Source: Butyrivibrio sp. (GTDB lineage: Bacteria; Bacillota_A; Clostridia; Lachnospirales; Lachnospiraceae). From it: a stretch of DNA of 8,778 nt. This document shows, piece by piece, positions 1-6,613 of this stretch. The notes beneath the pieces are model-generated. The model worked only from the letters and a program-made list of their open reading frames with translations, was not told where the DNA came from and ran no database searches. The first letter of the stretch is position 1. The number at the start of each line of letters is the position of its first letter. A program made the position numbers and the translations under genes. Location of the stretch: positions 1 through 8,778 of the forward strand of contig NZ_JAILQF010000193.1 of the NCBI RefSeq assembly GCF_024699075.1, written 5' to 3'.

Positions 1-491
1 CCAAGCGGAATGCTTCTTTCATCATAGGTATGACTTGGACGAACTATTGTTACAGGGAATCCCTCTTCTCTATATTTCTTCATAAGGAATTCTTCGCATG
101 CTATCTTGTTTCTGGAATATTCCCAGTGAGGATTAGCAAGTGTCGTTCCTTCCGTGATGATATAGCTTGCAGATGGCTTATGATAAGCTGAAGCTGAACT
201 TGTATATATGTACTGTCTTGTCTTACCCTTGAAAAGGCGATAATCTCTTTCTACCTGGTCAGGTGTAAATCCTATAAATTCACATACGCAGTCAAAATAC
301 AGATCTTTGATAGCTTCAAGAACCTTCTCTTCATCATTTATATCAGCTATTATCTGATGAACCCCTTTTGGAAGGACGCTGTTTCTGTTACCGCGGTTAA
401 GGAGCCATACTTCCCACCCCATCTCTTCAACGAGACGTCTTACAATAGCAGTACTGATAGTTCCTGTGCCTCCAATAAATAGTGCCTTCAT
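1..491 (-). CDS. NAD(P)-dependent epimerase/dehydratase (extended SDR), C-terminus cut by window edge
   Basis: This is the N-terminal 163 codons of a Rossmann-fold protein of the extended short-chain dehydrogenase/reductase family. I read it directly from the reverse strand. It begins MKALFIGGTGTIS, whose GGTGxI loop at residues 7-12 is the family's dinucleotide-binding turn. A later segment reads YIYTSSASAYHKP, the usual strand carrying the catalytic Ser/Thr. It is followed by YSRNK, which fits the catalytic YxxxK pair. These features indicate an enzyme that binds NAD(P) and acts on a nucleotide-sugar, sugar or similar hydroxyl/keto substrate in the cytoplasm; the substrate cannot be told. 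The start is fixed by a GGAGGT ribosome site just upstream. The gene begins 11 bases after the nagA stop, so it shares that transcript and may be translationally coupled. Relatives are often annotated as NAD-dependent epimerases or reductases. A role in amino-sugar metabolism is only inferred from the neighbours. The C-terminal substrate domain lies outside the window. Confidence 0.88.
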   Translation of the reverse strand, partial: MKALFIGGTGTISTAIVRRLVEEMGWEVWLLNRGNRNSVLPKGVHQIIADINDEEKVLEAIKDLYFDCVCEFIGFTPDQVERDYRLFKGKTRQYIYTSSASAYHKPSASYIITEGTTLANPHWEYSRNKIACEEFLMKKYREEGFPVTIVRPSHTYDERSIPL

Positions 492-496
492 AAGTA

Positions 497-502
497 ACCT
501 CC
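497..502 (-). promoter_or_regulatory. Ribosome binding site of the SDR gene
   Basis: The minus strand reads GGAGGT, five bases before the ATG at 489-491. It sits directly against the nagA stop codon (503-505). This near-perfect Shine-Dalgarno fixes the SDR start and shows it is the next cistron after nagA. Confidence 0.85.
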
Positions 503-1654
503 TTACAAAACATTACCCCTTAGTATTACTGTTTTTAGTTTCAATGAATCCTTGTCTATAATGAGAGCATCTGCGTATTTACCGCTTGTTATGCTTCCAT
601 ACATCTTGTCCATTCTTATAGATCTTGCTGCATTTATAGTCGCTGCTCTTACAGCAGTTTCCAGCGGAACCTGTATCTGTTTAACACATGTTATCATGCA
701 GTCATAGAGGTTAGTAACACTTGCTGCAATAGTTCCATCTGACAGCGTTGCTTTCTGACCCTTAACAAATACCTTATGGCCCCCAAGCTCATATTCTCCA
801 TCCGGCATTCCTGTTGCTCTCATGCTGTCACTTATAAGTACAACCCTGTCTTCACCAAGCATGGTAAAGGTTGTACGATCAACTGTATTATGATGATGAA
901 CTCCATCTGTTATAAGCTCTGCCATGCAGTTCTTATTATCAATAGTAGCTCCTACTACTCCCGGCTCTCTGTGATGATAAGGACTCATTGCATTATAAAG
1001 GTGAGTCACATGATCAGCCCCAAGTTCCATAGCTTTCATGGTAGTAGCATAGTCAGCATTGGTATGAGCAATTGATATAACCATTTCGTCATGCATTTTG
1101 GTGATAAAGTCCATTGCTCCTTCACGCTCAGGAGCTATGTCTATCATGCATATCTTATTGCCGGAGAGCTCCTGCATCTTACGAACAAGTGACACATCGG
1201 GAAGCTTTATATCTGCAAGTTCCTGAGAGCCTTTTTTGTCAGGAGATATAAAAGGTCCTTCCATATTGATACCAAGAAAAGATGCTTCTCTCTTATGAGC
1301 TTTGATAGCTTCTTCATCTTCACTTATCTTGTGAAAATATTCTCCTGTAACCCTGGCAACGTTTAAGAGCTTTTCTTCAGGAACCGTCATCGTTGTAGGA
1401 CATATGGAAGTTACACCTACAGAAGCTTCATATTGTAAAAAGTCATTGATCGATTCGTAAGTTGCATCACAAAAGTCGCTATTATGACAGCCATGAACAT
1501 GTACATCTATAAGACCCGGAATAACGTAGTTACCTTCTGCATCTATTACCTTGCCATCATCTGATGATTCTGCAAAGAGTTCGCCTTTTGTATATATGTC
1601 TCTTTGGCTGAATTTATAATCTTCTCCGTATATAATGCCATTTACTATTTTCAT
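503..1654 (-). CDS. nagA: N-acetylglucosamine-6-phosphate deacetylase
   Basis: This cytoplasmic amidohydrolase removes acetate from GlcNAc-6-P to give glucosamine-6-P, the step before NagB. The 383-residue length is normal for the family. After a short N-terminal beta domain, the barrel starts with PGLIDVHVHG, whose HxH is at H52 and H54. Metal-site residues are visible as E132 in NMEGPF, H197 in SIAHT and H218 in THLYNAM. The catalytic acid/base is D276 in LISDSM. DGVHHH near 250-255 fits the substrate-contacting histidine of the family. The ATG is preceded by GAGG at seven bases, and nagB lies 124 bases upstream. The later loop usually written LAGS reads IAAS here, a mild change. GalNAc-6-P deacetylase (AgaA) is a close relative and cannot be excluded by eye, but a true NagB next door favours GlcNAc-6-P. 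Confidence 0.95.
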   Translation of the reverse strand: MKIVNGIIYGEDYKFSQRDIYTKGELFAESSDDGKVIDAEGNYVIPGLIDVHVHGCHNSDFCDATYESINDFLQYEASVGVTSICPTTMTVPEEKLLNVARVTGEYFHKISEDEEAIKAHKREASFLGINMEGPFISPDKKGSQELADIKLPDVSLVRKMQELSGNKICMIDIAPEREGAMDFITKMHDEMVISIAHTNADYATTMKAMELGADHVTHLYNAMSPYHHREPGVVGATIDNKNCMAELITDGVHHHNTVDRTTFTMLGEDRVVLISDSMRATGMPDGEYELGGHKVFVKGQKATLSDGTIAASVTNLYDCMITCVKQIQVPLETAVRAATINAARSIRMDKMYGSITSGKYADALIIDKDSLKLKTVILRGNVL

Positions 1655-1778
1655 ATATTATCCTCAACAAGCCCACCACCTAAAGTTAATAGGTTTTATG
1701 GCTACATCGTTATAATCCATCTATATACTATTTATATATGCCAGACTAATTATCATTTGTAAGATGATCGCAATGCCA
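1655..1778 (-). other. nagB-nagA intergenic region
   Basis: This 124-base, very AT-rich gap contains the nagA ribosome site (GAGG, plus-strand tcctc at 1661-1665). It also has a weak -10-like TATAAC on the minus strand (plus-strand gttata, 1709-1714) with no convincing -35. A short ATCAT/ATGAT inverted repeat follows the nagB stop but lacks a T-tract, so I do not call a terminator. The two nag genes could be one transcript, or nagA could have a weak promoter of its own. Confidence 0.4.
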
Positions 1779-2537
1779 TTATCTTATAACAGTATAATTA
1801 TCTGTAACAGGAGACTTGGAAAGCGCCTCTTCATCTGCGACTATGATAAGATTCTTATGAAGCTGAAGTACGGATGCCGGAACCTCAGGTGTAATCTTGC
1901 CCCAGAATGCTTCTCTTACAATGTCAGCCTTATCTTTGCCACTTGCTATTAAAAGGACTATACCTGCCTGCATTATGGTTCTGATTCCCATTGTTATAGC
2001 CCTTTTGGGAACATCTTCTTTTCTTTCAAAAAGTCTTGAATTTGCATTTATAGTGCTCTCAGAAAGCTCAACTAAATGCGTTCCCTTTTCAAAGCTCTCT
2101 CCCGGTTCATTAAAGCCTATATGTCCGTTGTGACCAAGTCCAAGGAGCTGGAGATCAATTCCTCCAAGCGTATGTATGAGACTGTCGTAACTGTCACATT
2201 CACCTTCAAGATCTGCTGCCATACCATTAGGAACGTTGGTATTGTGCATATCTATATTGACCTTATCAAAAAGGTTGTGATTCATAAAATATCTGTAGCT
2301 TTGATCATTAGATGCATCAAGACCTATATATTCGTCAAGGTTAACTGTAGATACCTCACTAAAATCAAGATCCCCTTTTTTGTACCACTCCACAAGCTGA
2401 CTATATACTCCAAGTGGTGAAGAACCCGTTGCAAGTCCAAGTACACAGGATGGCTTCATAATGATCTGAGCAGAAATAATATTAGCTGCCTTTCTGCTTA
2501 ATTCTTTGTAGTCTTTTGCTTTGTAAATACTTATCAT
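1779..2537 (-). CDS. nagB: Glucosamine-6-phosphate deaminase
   Basis: This enzyme converts glucosamine-6-P to fructose-6-P and ammonia in the cytoplasm, feeding amino-sugar carbon into glycolysis. The phosphate-binding loop LATGSSPLG lies at residues 35-43. NLDEY (66-70) supplies D68, matching E. coli D72. LGLGHNGHIGFNEPG (132-146) supplies H139 and E144, matching E. coli H143 and E148. N137 stands where E. coli has D141, a change I recall as common in short Firmicute forms. At 252 residues it is the short, Bacillus-like type, lacking the longer C-terminal part of the allosteric E. coli enzyme. The ATG follows a GGGGG-type ribosome site at about seven bases. Its partner nagA is downstream, and a TATAAT box lies upstream. 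The motifs make this NagB rather than 6-phosphogluconolactonase or the isomerase-type AgaS. Confidence 0.97.
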   Translation of the reverse strand: MISIYKAKDYKELSRKAANIISAQIIMKPSCVLGLATGSSPLGVYSQLVEWYKKGDLDFSEVSTVNLDEYIGLDASNDQSYRYFMNHNLFDKVNIDMHNTNVPNGMAADLEGECDSYDSLIHTLGGIDLQLLGLGHNGHIGFNEPGESFEKGTHLVELSESTINANSRLFERKEDVPKRAITMGIRTIMQAGIVLLIASGKDKADIVREAFWGKITPEVPASVLQLHKNLIIVADEEALSKSPVTDNYTVIR

Positions 2538-2584
2538 GTGTTTCCCCCTAATTATTTAATAATAAGGAACATATTGCACCTCAT

Positions 2585-2614
2585 ATTATACGAAATACTT
2601 CCCATCTATTATTA
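2585..2614 (-). promoter_or_regulatory. Candidate promoter of nagB
   Basis: The minus strand carries a perfect TATAAT (plus-strand attata, 2585-2590) in the context CGTATAATAT. It lies about 47 bases before the nagB ATG, which would give a leader of about 40 bases. The -35 region about 17-18 bases upstream is only AT-rich (TAATAA/AATAAT) and poor. The same CGTATAAT context occurs before the gene at 2652-3149, which raises my confidence slightly. Confidence 0.4.
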
Positions 2615-2651
2615 CATTTTATGAACTCCTCATCTATAGATTACAGGTTGT

Positions 2652-3149
2652 TCACAAGCTAAGATGCTGCCTTGCATCAAAGCCGTTTTTCTTAAAATCA
2701 GAATTAAGAAAATCAATCTCCTTTGGTATAACCTTGATAAGATTAATAGGCTCAGGCATGTTCCTTACAGCATCAACTGATATCTTCTTATATTCAAGAA
2801 GTTTATTATAATCATCCGAAAAATGCTCGATTACTTCTGCAACTCCGTATATCTGCATTCCGCGAAGGCTTCCCATATCAGAGCTTTCTTCATATATTGC
2901 AAGACATACATTCTTATTGTCCTTAAGAGCCTTAAATTTAAGACCCCCTTCGGAAAAGAGCCAGAATTTGCCGCCTGTATAATTATATTCTATAGGCGTA
3001 TTTCGAACAAATTCTCCGCTACCGGTTGCAAGTGCGCATACCTTATGTCTGCCAACAAAAGCATCGATCGCACCCATTAGTTCTGAATCTTCCATTGGGA
3101 ATTCGGATCCTTTTCTTTCCCAAAAAGAAGCTGCCATATCATAGTCCAT
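2652..3149 (-). CDS. Pyridoxamine 5'-phosphate oxidase-family (FMN-binding split barrel) protein
   Basis: This is a 165-residue soluble protein with no signal peptide or membrane segment. The stretch from about residue 30 to 110 has the alternating strands of the small split-barrel flavoproteins. VCALATGSGEFVRNTPIEY is followed by GKFWLFSEGG, then a LKFKALKDNKNVCLAIYEE segment and a GMQIYGVAEVIE strand. This order fits the general PNPOx-like family, whose members bind FMN or sometimes heme or F420 and often have no known substrate. It is too short and divergent to call as the vitamin B6 enzyme PdxH. An in-frame TAA precedes the ATG, so this is the first possible ATG start. The ribosome site AAGGAGGA (plus-strand 3162-3169) is 12 bases away, which is longer than usual. 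It sits between the terminator of the sugar-uptake operon and nagB, and no link to amino sugars is evident from its sequence. Confidence 0.8.
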   Translation of the reverse strand: MDYDMAASFWERKGSEFPMEDSELMGAIDAFVGRHKVCALATGSGEFVRNTPIEYNYTGGKFWLFSEGGLKFKALKDNKNVCLAIYEESSDMGSLRGMQIYGVAEVIEHFSDDYNKLLEYKKISVDAVRNMPEPINLIKVIPKEIDFLNSDFKKNGFDARQHLSL

Positions 3150-3188
3150 AGTCTTAAAAAATCCTCCTTCTTACTGTTGTCTCTATAC

Positions 3189-3220
3189 ATTATACGCTTA
3201 TTTGACGCCATAAAGAACAA
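3189..3220 (-). promoter_or_regulatory. Candidate promoter of the PNPOx-family gene
   Basis: The minus strand has a perfect -10 TATAAT (plus-strand attata, 3189-3194) about 40 bases before the ATG. Two weak -35 choices exist: TTCTTT at the ideal 17-base spacing (plus 3212-3217), or TTGTTC at 20 bases (plus 3215-3220). Both lie in the T-tract of the preceding terminator, so the promoter and terminator appear packed together. Confidence 0.5.
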
Positions 3221-3252
3221 AATCAGAGGAAGCCATTATGGATTCCTCTGAT
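3212..3252 (-). terminator. Rho-independent terminator after the alpha-galactosidase gene
   Basis: A perfect 10-bp inverted repeat (plus-strand atcagaggaa at 3222-3231 and ttcctctgat at 3243-3252) encloses an 11-base loop. On the minus strand the stem is followed at once by TTTGTTCTTT (3221 down to 3212), a typical T-rich tail. No T-run follows on the plus side, so it works for minus-strand transcripts. It lies 88 bases past the alpha-galactosidase stop and closes the uptake operon. The bases between (3253-3340) hold nothing I can identify. Confidence 0.85.
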
Positions 3253-3340
3253 CTGTGTACAGGTATATACAGCCCATGGGAGGGGCTTATATATCAGGTT
3301 TTATTATTTTACTTAGCACTTTATAAACAATCTAAAGTCC

Positions 3341-5653
3341 TTACAAATTTGATATCTTGGAAAAGTGCAATTGAATGGACGGGTAGATTCCGTACATAGG
3401 ATCAAAGGCGATTCCGCCGTTCATTAAGGCTGCACCTGTAAATACTTTTCCTTCAAGCTGTGATTCCCTTGCACCAGCTTCTTCAGGCCTTTCATTAACA
3501 GAAGATATGAAATAATCGATCTTGTATAAGGCATCCTTATCAAGTCCCTTAAGTACCACATGAGGTATTACCGGATTGGCATGCACATTAACCATTACAA
3601 GACTTAAAAGTGCTTCATTCTTATCCTCGGATACAAACTCCCATGATACATGATAATCTTTGGTCTCTTCATCCATAAGTCTATAATATCTGCCCTTTTG
3701 GATAAGGAAATAGAACCTGTTAAAATCCTTTATCTGCTGCCTGATAATGTCCTTATCTTCTTCAGATAATTTTCTTGGATCAAGCTCGTATCCAAAGGTT
3801 CCGGACATGGCCACGATTCCTCTTGTCACAATGGAAGTCTGCCTTCCATTCTGATGATTAGGCGAAGCCGAAACATGTGCTCCCATAGTACTTACGGGAT
3901 AGCCATAAGATGTACCCTCCTGGATCTTAAGTCTGTCTATTGCTTCAGAATTATCTGAGCACCATATCTGGGGTGAATAGAACATGATACCTGCATCAAA
4001 TCTTCCACCGCCTCCTGAACAGCCCTCGATCATGACATCAGGGTAATTAGTCCTTAATCTGTTCATAAGATCATAAGATCCAAGCATGAATCTGTGAGAT
4101 ACTTCTCCCTGCCTGTCTGCAGGAAGACTTCTCGAGAATACGTTGGCTACAGATCTGTTAAAATCCCATTTCACATATTCAATATTTGCACTATCAAGGA
4201 TCTTAGAGATCATATCGTAAAGGTAATCAACAACCTCTTTTCTCGACATATCAAGGACAAGCTGATTGCGTCCCATAACAGGTGATCTGTTTTCATCAGT
4301 AAGTGCCCAGTCAGGATGAGCCCTGTAAAGGTCGGAGTCTTCATTGACCATCTCCGGTTCAAACCAAAGACCGAACTTCATATTAAGACTGTTTGCATGA
4401 TCAGCTATTGCCTTTATGGCACCTGGAAGCTTTTTACTATTTACATACCAGTCTCCAAGCCCGGCATTATCGTCATCTCTTGCGCCAAACCATCCGTCAT
4501 CCAAAACGAACATCTCGCATCCAAGATCTGCTGCCGCATCCTGAATCTCCATGATCTTCTTTTCATCAAAATCAAAATATGTTCCTTCCCAGTTGTTGAT
4601 AAGAACAGGTCTTTTGATATCGCGAAATTCTCTGGGACAGATGTTCTCTCTTATGATCCTGTGATACAGAAAGCTTAGGTCATTCAGGCCATTTTCAGAG
4701 TATGCAAGTATAACCTCCGGAGTCTGGAAAGAGTCTCCACCCGAAAGCTTCCAGTCAAAATAATCAGACCCTATTCCTGCTGTAACTCTTATAGTTCCTG
4801 CCTGATCCACTTCAAGCTCTTCAAGGTGATTACCTGAATACATGAGCATGAATCCATAACAGCTGCCATGATCCTGAGTAGCATCTTTGTCACACAAAAT
4901 GACAAACGGATTATTCTGATGACTACTTGCACCGCGCTTTGAGCGCACTGCCTGGATATCATGCGTAAGCCTCTTTCTTTCAGGCTGCCTCTCCATAGCA
5001 TGACGACCATGGAAATGAATGTAGTCCATCTCTTTGTGAAGCATATCAATAGACATAGAAGATGCCTTGGTAAGAGCTATCACTTTAGTAGAAGTATTAA
5101 TGATCCTTACACTTCTTACTATGATATCCTTGTCTTCAAACACCTTATATATAAGAACGACTTCAAGACCTATAGCCTTATCTTCCAGAGTCAGCTCAAG
5201 TGTTGCTTCTAAAGAGTTACTTGCATCATCTAAAGCTTCCTTCATTTGAAAATAGCTATCTGTTCCTTCCATAGATGATCTTACATATGGCATATTATCT
5301 ATTGTATAAATACCATTATAAATAGTATGCTTTTTATATCTAAGATCGCAGGTCATGCTTCCATTATCTGCAACTATTGAAAGGGCATTAACCCTGTAAT
5401 CTCCAGCTCCTTCTGTAGAATATTCAAATGGAAGCGTATCCGGAGATACTCCTCTTTTATCCTTACATTCATAAATATTGCCGGAGAATCCCCTGTCCAT
5501 CTCTTTTAGAAGATAAGACATGTCACTTCCATAGGTTGATCCACCATAATAGGTGTGAAGGACAAGACCATACTCATCGATCTTTATCTGATATTCTGTA
5601 TTCCGGGTATTTAGTCTAAATATTTTTTTACTAGTGTCAAATACAATACTCAT
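3341..5653 (-). CDS. aga: Alpha-galactosidase, glycoside hydrolase family 36
   Basis: This retaining glycosidase cleaves terminal alpha-galactose from raffinose- or melibiose-type sugars. The 770-residue length is near that of the bacterial AgaA/RafA type. An N-terminal beta-supersandwich (about 1-340) precedes the catalytic barrel, which opens at NNWEGTYFDF (353-362). FVLDDGWFGARDDD (382-395) and GDWYVN carry sugar-contacting residues of the family. The nucleophile is D497 in YVKWDFNRS, and the acid/base is D567 in WCSDNSE. Their 70-residue spacing equals that recalled for Geobacillus AgaA (478/548). EGCSGGGGRFD (543-553) is the family's glycine loop, and a C-terminal beta domain follows. 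With no signal peptide it acts in the cytoplasm on imported sugar. It is the last gene of the ABC-transporter operon, 57 bases after the second permease, with a weak GAGG ribosome site and a terminator beyond. GH36 also includes alpha-N-acetylgalactosaminidases; the plant-type raffinose synthases seem unlikely. Confidence 0.95.
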   Translation of the reverse strand: MSIVFDTSKKIFRLNTRNTEYQIKIDEYGLVLHTYYGGSTYGSDMSYLLKEMDRGFSGNIYECKDKRGVSPDTLPFEYSTEGAGDYRVNALSIVADNGSMTCDLRYKKHTIYNGIYTIDNMPYVRSSMEGTDSYFQMKEALDDASNSLEATLELTLEDKAIGLEVVLIYKVFEDKDIIVRSVRIINTSTKVIALTKASSMSIDMLHKEMDYIHFHGRHAMERQPERKRLTHDIQAVRSKRGASSHQNNPFVILCDKDATQDHGSCYGFMLMYSGNHLEELEVDQAGTIRVTAGIGSDYFDWKLSGGDSFQTPEVILAYSENGLNDLSFLYHRIIRENICPREFRDIKRPVLINNWEGTYFDFDEKKIMEIQDAAADLGCEMFVLDDGWFGARDDDNAGLGDWYVNSKKLPGAIKAIADHANSLNMKFGLWFEPEMVNEDSDLYRAHPDWALTDENRSPVMGRNQLVLDMSRKEVVDYLYDMISKILDSANIEYVKWDFNRSVANVFSRSLPADRQGEVSHRFMLGSYDLMNRLRTNYPDVMIEGCSGGGGRFDAGIMFYSPQIWCSDNSEAIDRLKIQEGTSYGYPVSTMGAHVSASPNHQNGRQTSIVTRGIVAMSGTFGYELDPRKLSEEDKDIIRQQIKDFNRFYFLIQKGRYYRLMDEETKDYHVSWEFVSEDKNEALLSLVMVNVHANPVIPHVVLKGLDKDALYKIDYFISSVNERPEEAGARESQLEGKVFTGAALMNGGIAFDPMYGIYPSIQLHFSKISNL

Positions 5654-5669
5654 TTTTTTCGTGCCTCAT

Positions 5670-5696
5670 GTGAATTTGTGATCATTCACGCTTTCT
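5670..5696 (-). promoter_or_regulatory. Inverted repeat with overlapping cre-like sequence before the alpha-galactosidase gene
   Basis: GTGAAT (5670-5675) and ATTCAC (5684-5689) form a 6-bp inverted repeat around an 8-base centre in the short gap between the second permease and the alpha-galactosidase. Overlapping it on the minus strand, AGAAAGCGTGAATG (plus 5683-5696) shares the GAAAGCG core of CcpA cre sites but matches the rest imperfectly. It could be an operator, a weak RNA hairpin or chance. Confidence 0.3.
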
Positions 5697-5710
5697 ACTT
5701 ATATTTTCTA

Positions 5711-6553
5711 TCAAAGCTTTCCTCCTGATGTAGCAATTCCTTCTACAAACTGCTTCTGGAAGATTATATAGATGACGATCATGGGAACTATAGCAAGAAC
5801 CGCAGATGCCATCATGGTAGGATAATCGTTGCCATACTGTCCCTGCATCTTGGCAAGTCCTGCACTTAGTGTTGTAGTCTCAGCACTTGGGCATACTATC
5901 ATAGGCCACATAAGATCTTTGAAAGCAAAGAGAGCCGTAAATATTCCAAGTGAGATCATGGCTGATCTTGTAAGAGGGAGCATTATAAAAAGAAATGTCT
6001 GACCTATATTACAACCATCAATCTGGGCTGCTTCTTCAAGATCTCTTGGAAGTCCCTGATAACTTGTCTTTAAAAGATATGTTCCAAAGGCTGTTACAAG
6101 GCCCGGAAATACGAGTCCTGCTGTTGTATTCATAAGATGAAGCTTTGATACCATAAGATACTGAGGTATTATGAATATCTGTGAAGGTATCATCATCTGT
6201 ATAAGTACAAGTGAGAACATTATTTTTTTGCCCGGAAATTCAAGTCTTCCAAATGCATATCCTGCCATAGTTGCTGTAAGACAGGCGCATACTACTCTGA
6301 AAAATATAAAGAGTATCGTGTTCTTATAAAGAGTGATAAAGTTATAGCTCTCCCATACTTTTCCAAAATTCTCCCAGTGCCAGTCAGTCTGTGGAAATAT
6401 ATAAAAGGGATTTACTGAAATCGCTTCCTGATTGGTCTTAACCGCAGTAAGGATCATCCATGCAAATGGAACAAGCATTACAATTGCCATGATGGTAAGA
6501 ACCAAATATGTAAAAAATTTATTTATTCTGTAATTTCTACTCAAACTATCCAT
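5711..6553 (-). CDS. Carbohydrate ABC transporter permease, MalG/UgpE type
   Basis: This is the second membrane subunit of a CUT1-type sugar importer, 280 residues long with about six predicted membrane helices (roughly 13-36, 76-101, 109-132, 142-163, 187-212 and 248-267). The cytoplasmic coupling loop EEAAQIDGCNIGQTFLFIMLP (about 173-193) is the EAA motif that contacts the ATPase. The C-terminus FVEGIATSGGKL is the usual ending of this subunit type. AAGGAGA lies five bases before the ATG and fixes the start. It follows the first permease after 60 bases, and the GH36 gene follows it after 57. In such operons (compare raf and msm of streptococci, from memory) the ATPase is often a shared MsmK-like protein encoded elsewhere. 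None is present here. The specificity for alpha-galactosides is inferred from the operon, not from this protein. Confidence 0.95.
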   Translation of the reverse strand: MDSLSRNYRINKFFTYLVLTIMAIVMLVPFAWMILTAVKTNQEAISVNPFYIFPQTDWHWENFGKVWESYNFITLYKNTILFIFFRVVCACLTATMAGYAFGRLEFPGKKIMFSLVLIQMMIPSQIFIIPQYLMVSKLHLMNTTAGLVFPGLVTAFGTYLLKTSYQGLPRDLEEAAQIDGCNIGQTFLFIMLPLTRSAMISLGIFTALFAFKDLMWPMIVCPSAETTTLSAGLAKMQGQYGNDYPTMMASAVLAIVPMIVIYIIFQKQFVEGIATSGGKL

Positions 6554-6613
6554 ACTAGTCTCCTTCCCGGATATTGATATAATTCTGGGATAATGATCAA
6601 ACCTTTTATATCC

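Noticed and set aside
1655..1778. Riboswitch or glmS-type leader between nagB and nagA
   Set aside because: No conserved helices or pairing pattern could be seen in this short AT-rich gap.
2076..2420. Plus-strand open frame of about 114 codons inside nagB
   Set aside because: It is antisense to a well-supported nagB, has no ribosome site or recognisable domain, and its composition fits a shadow frame.
2632..2641. Palindrome ATCTATAGAT upstream of nagB as a NagR (GntR/HutC) operator
   Set aside because: Known NagR/DasR-type sites carry outer TGGT/ACCA-like arms. These are absent, and short AT-rich palindromes are expected by chance.
4789..5049. Minus-strand alternate frame within the alpha-galactosidase gene
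   Set aside because: It overlaps the GH36 frame completely, and the GH36 protein is intact with all its motifs in the main frame.
6554..6613. Inverted repeat TCCC...GGGA between the two permeases as a terminator
   Set aside because: The stem is short and interrupted and no T-tract follows on the minus strand. The gap is better explained by the AAGGAGA ribosome site.
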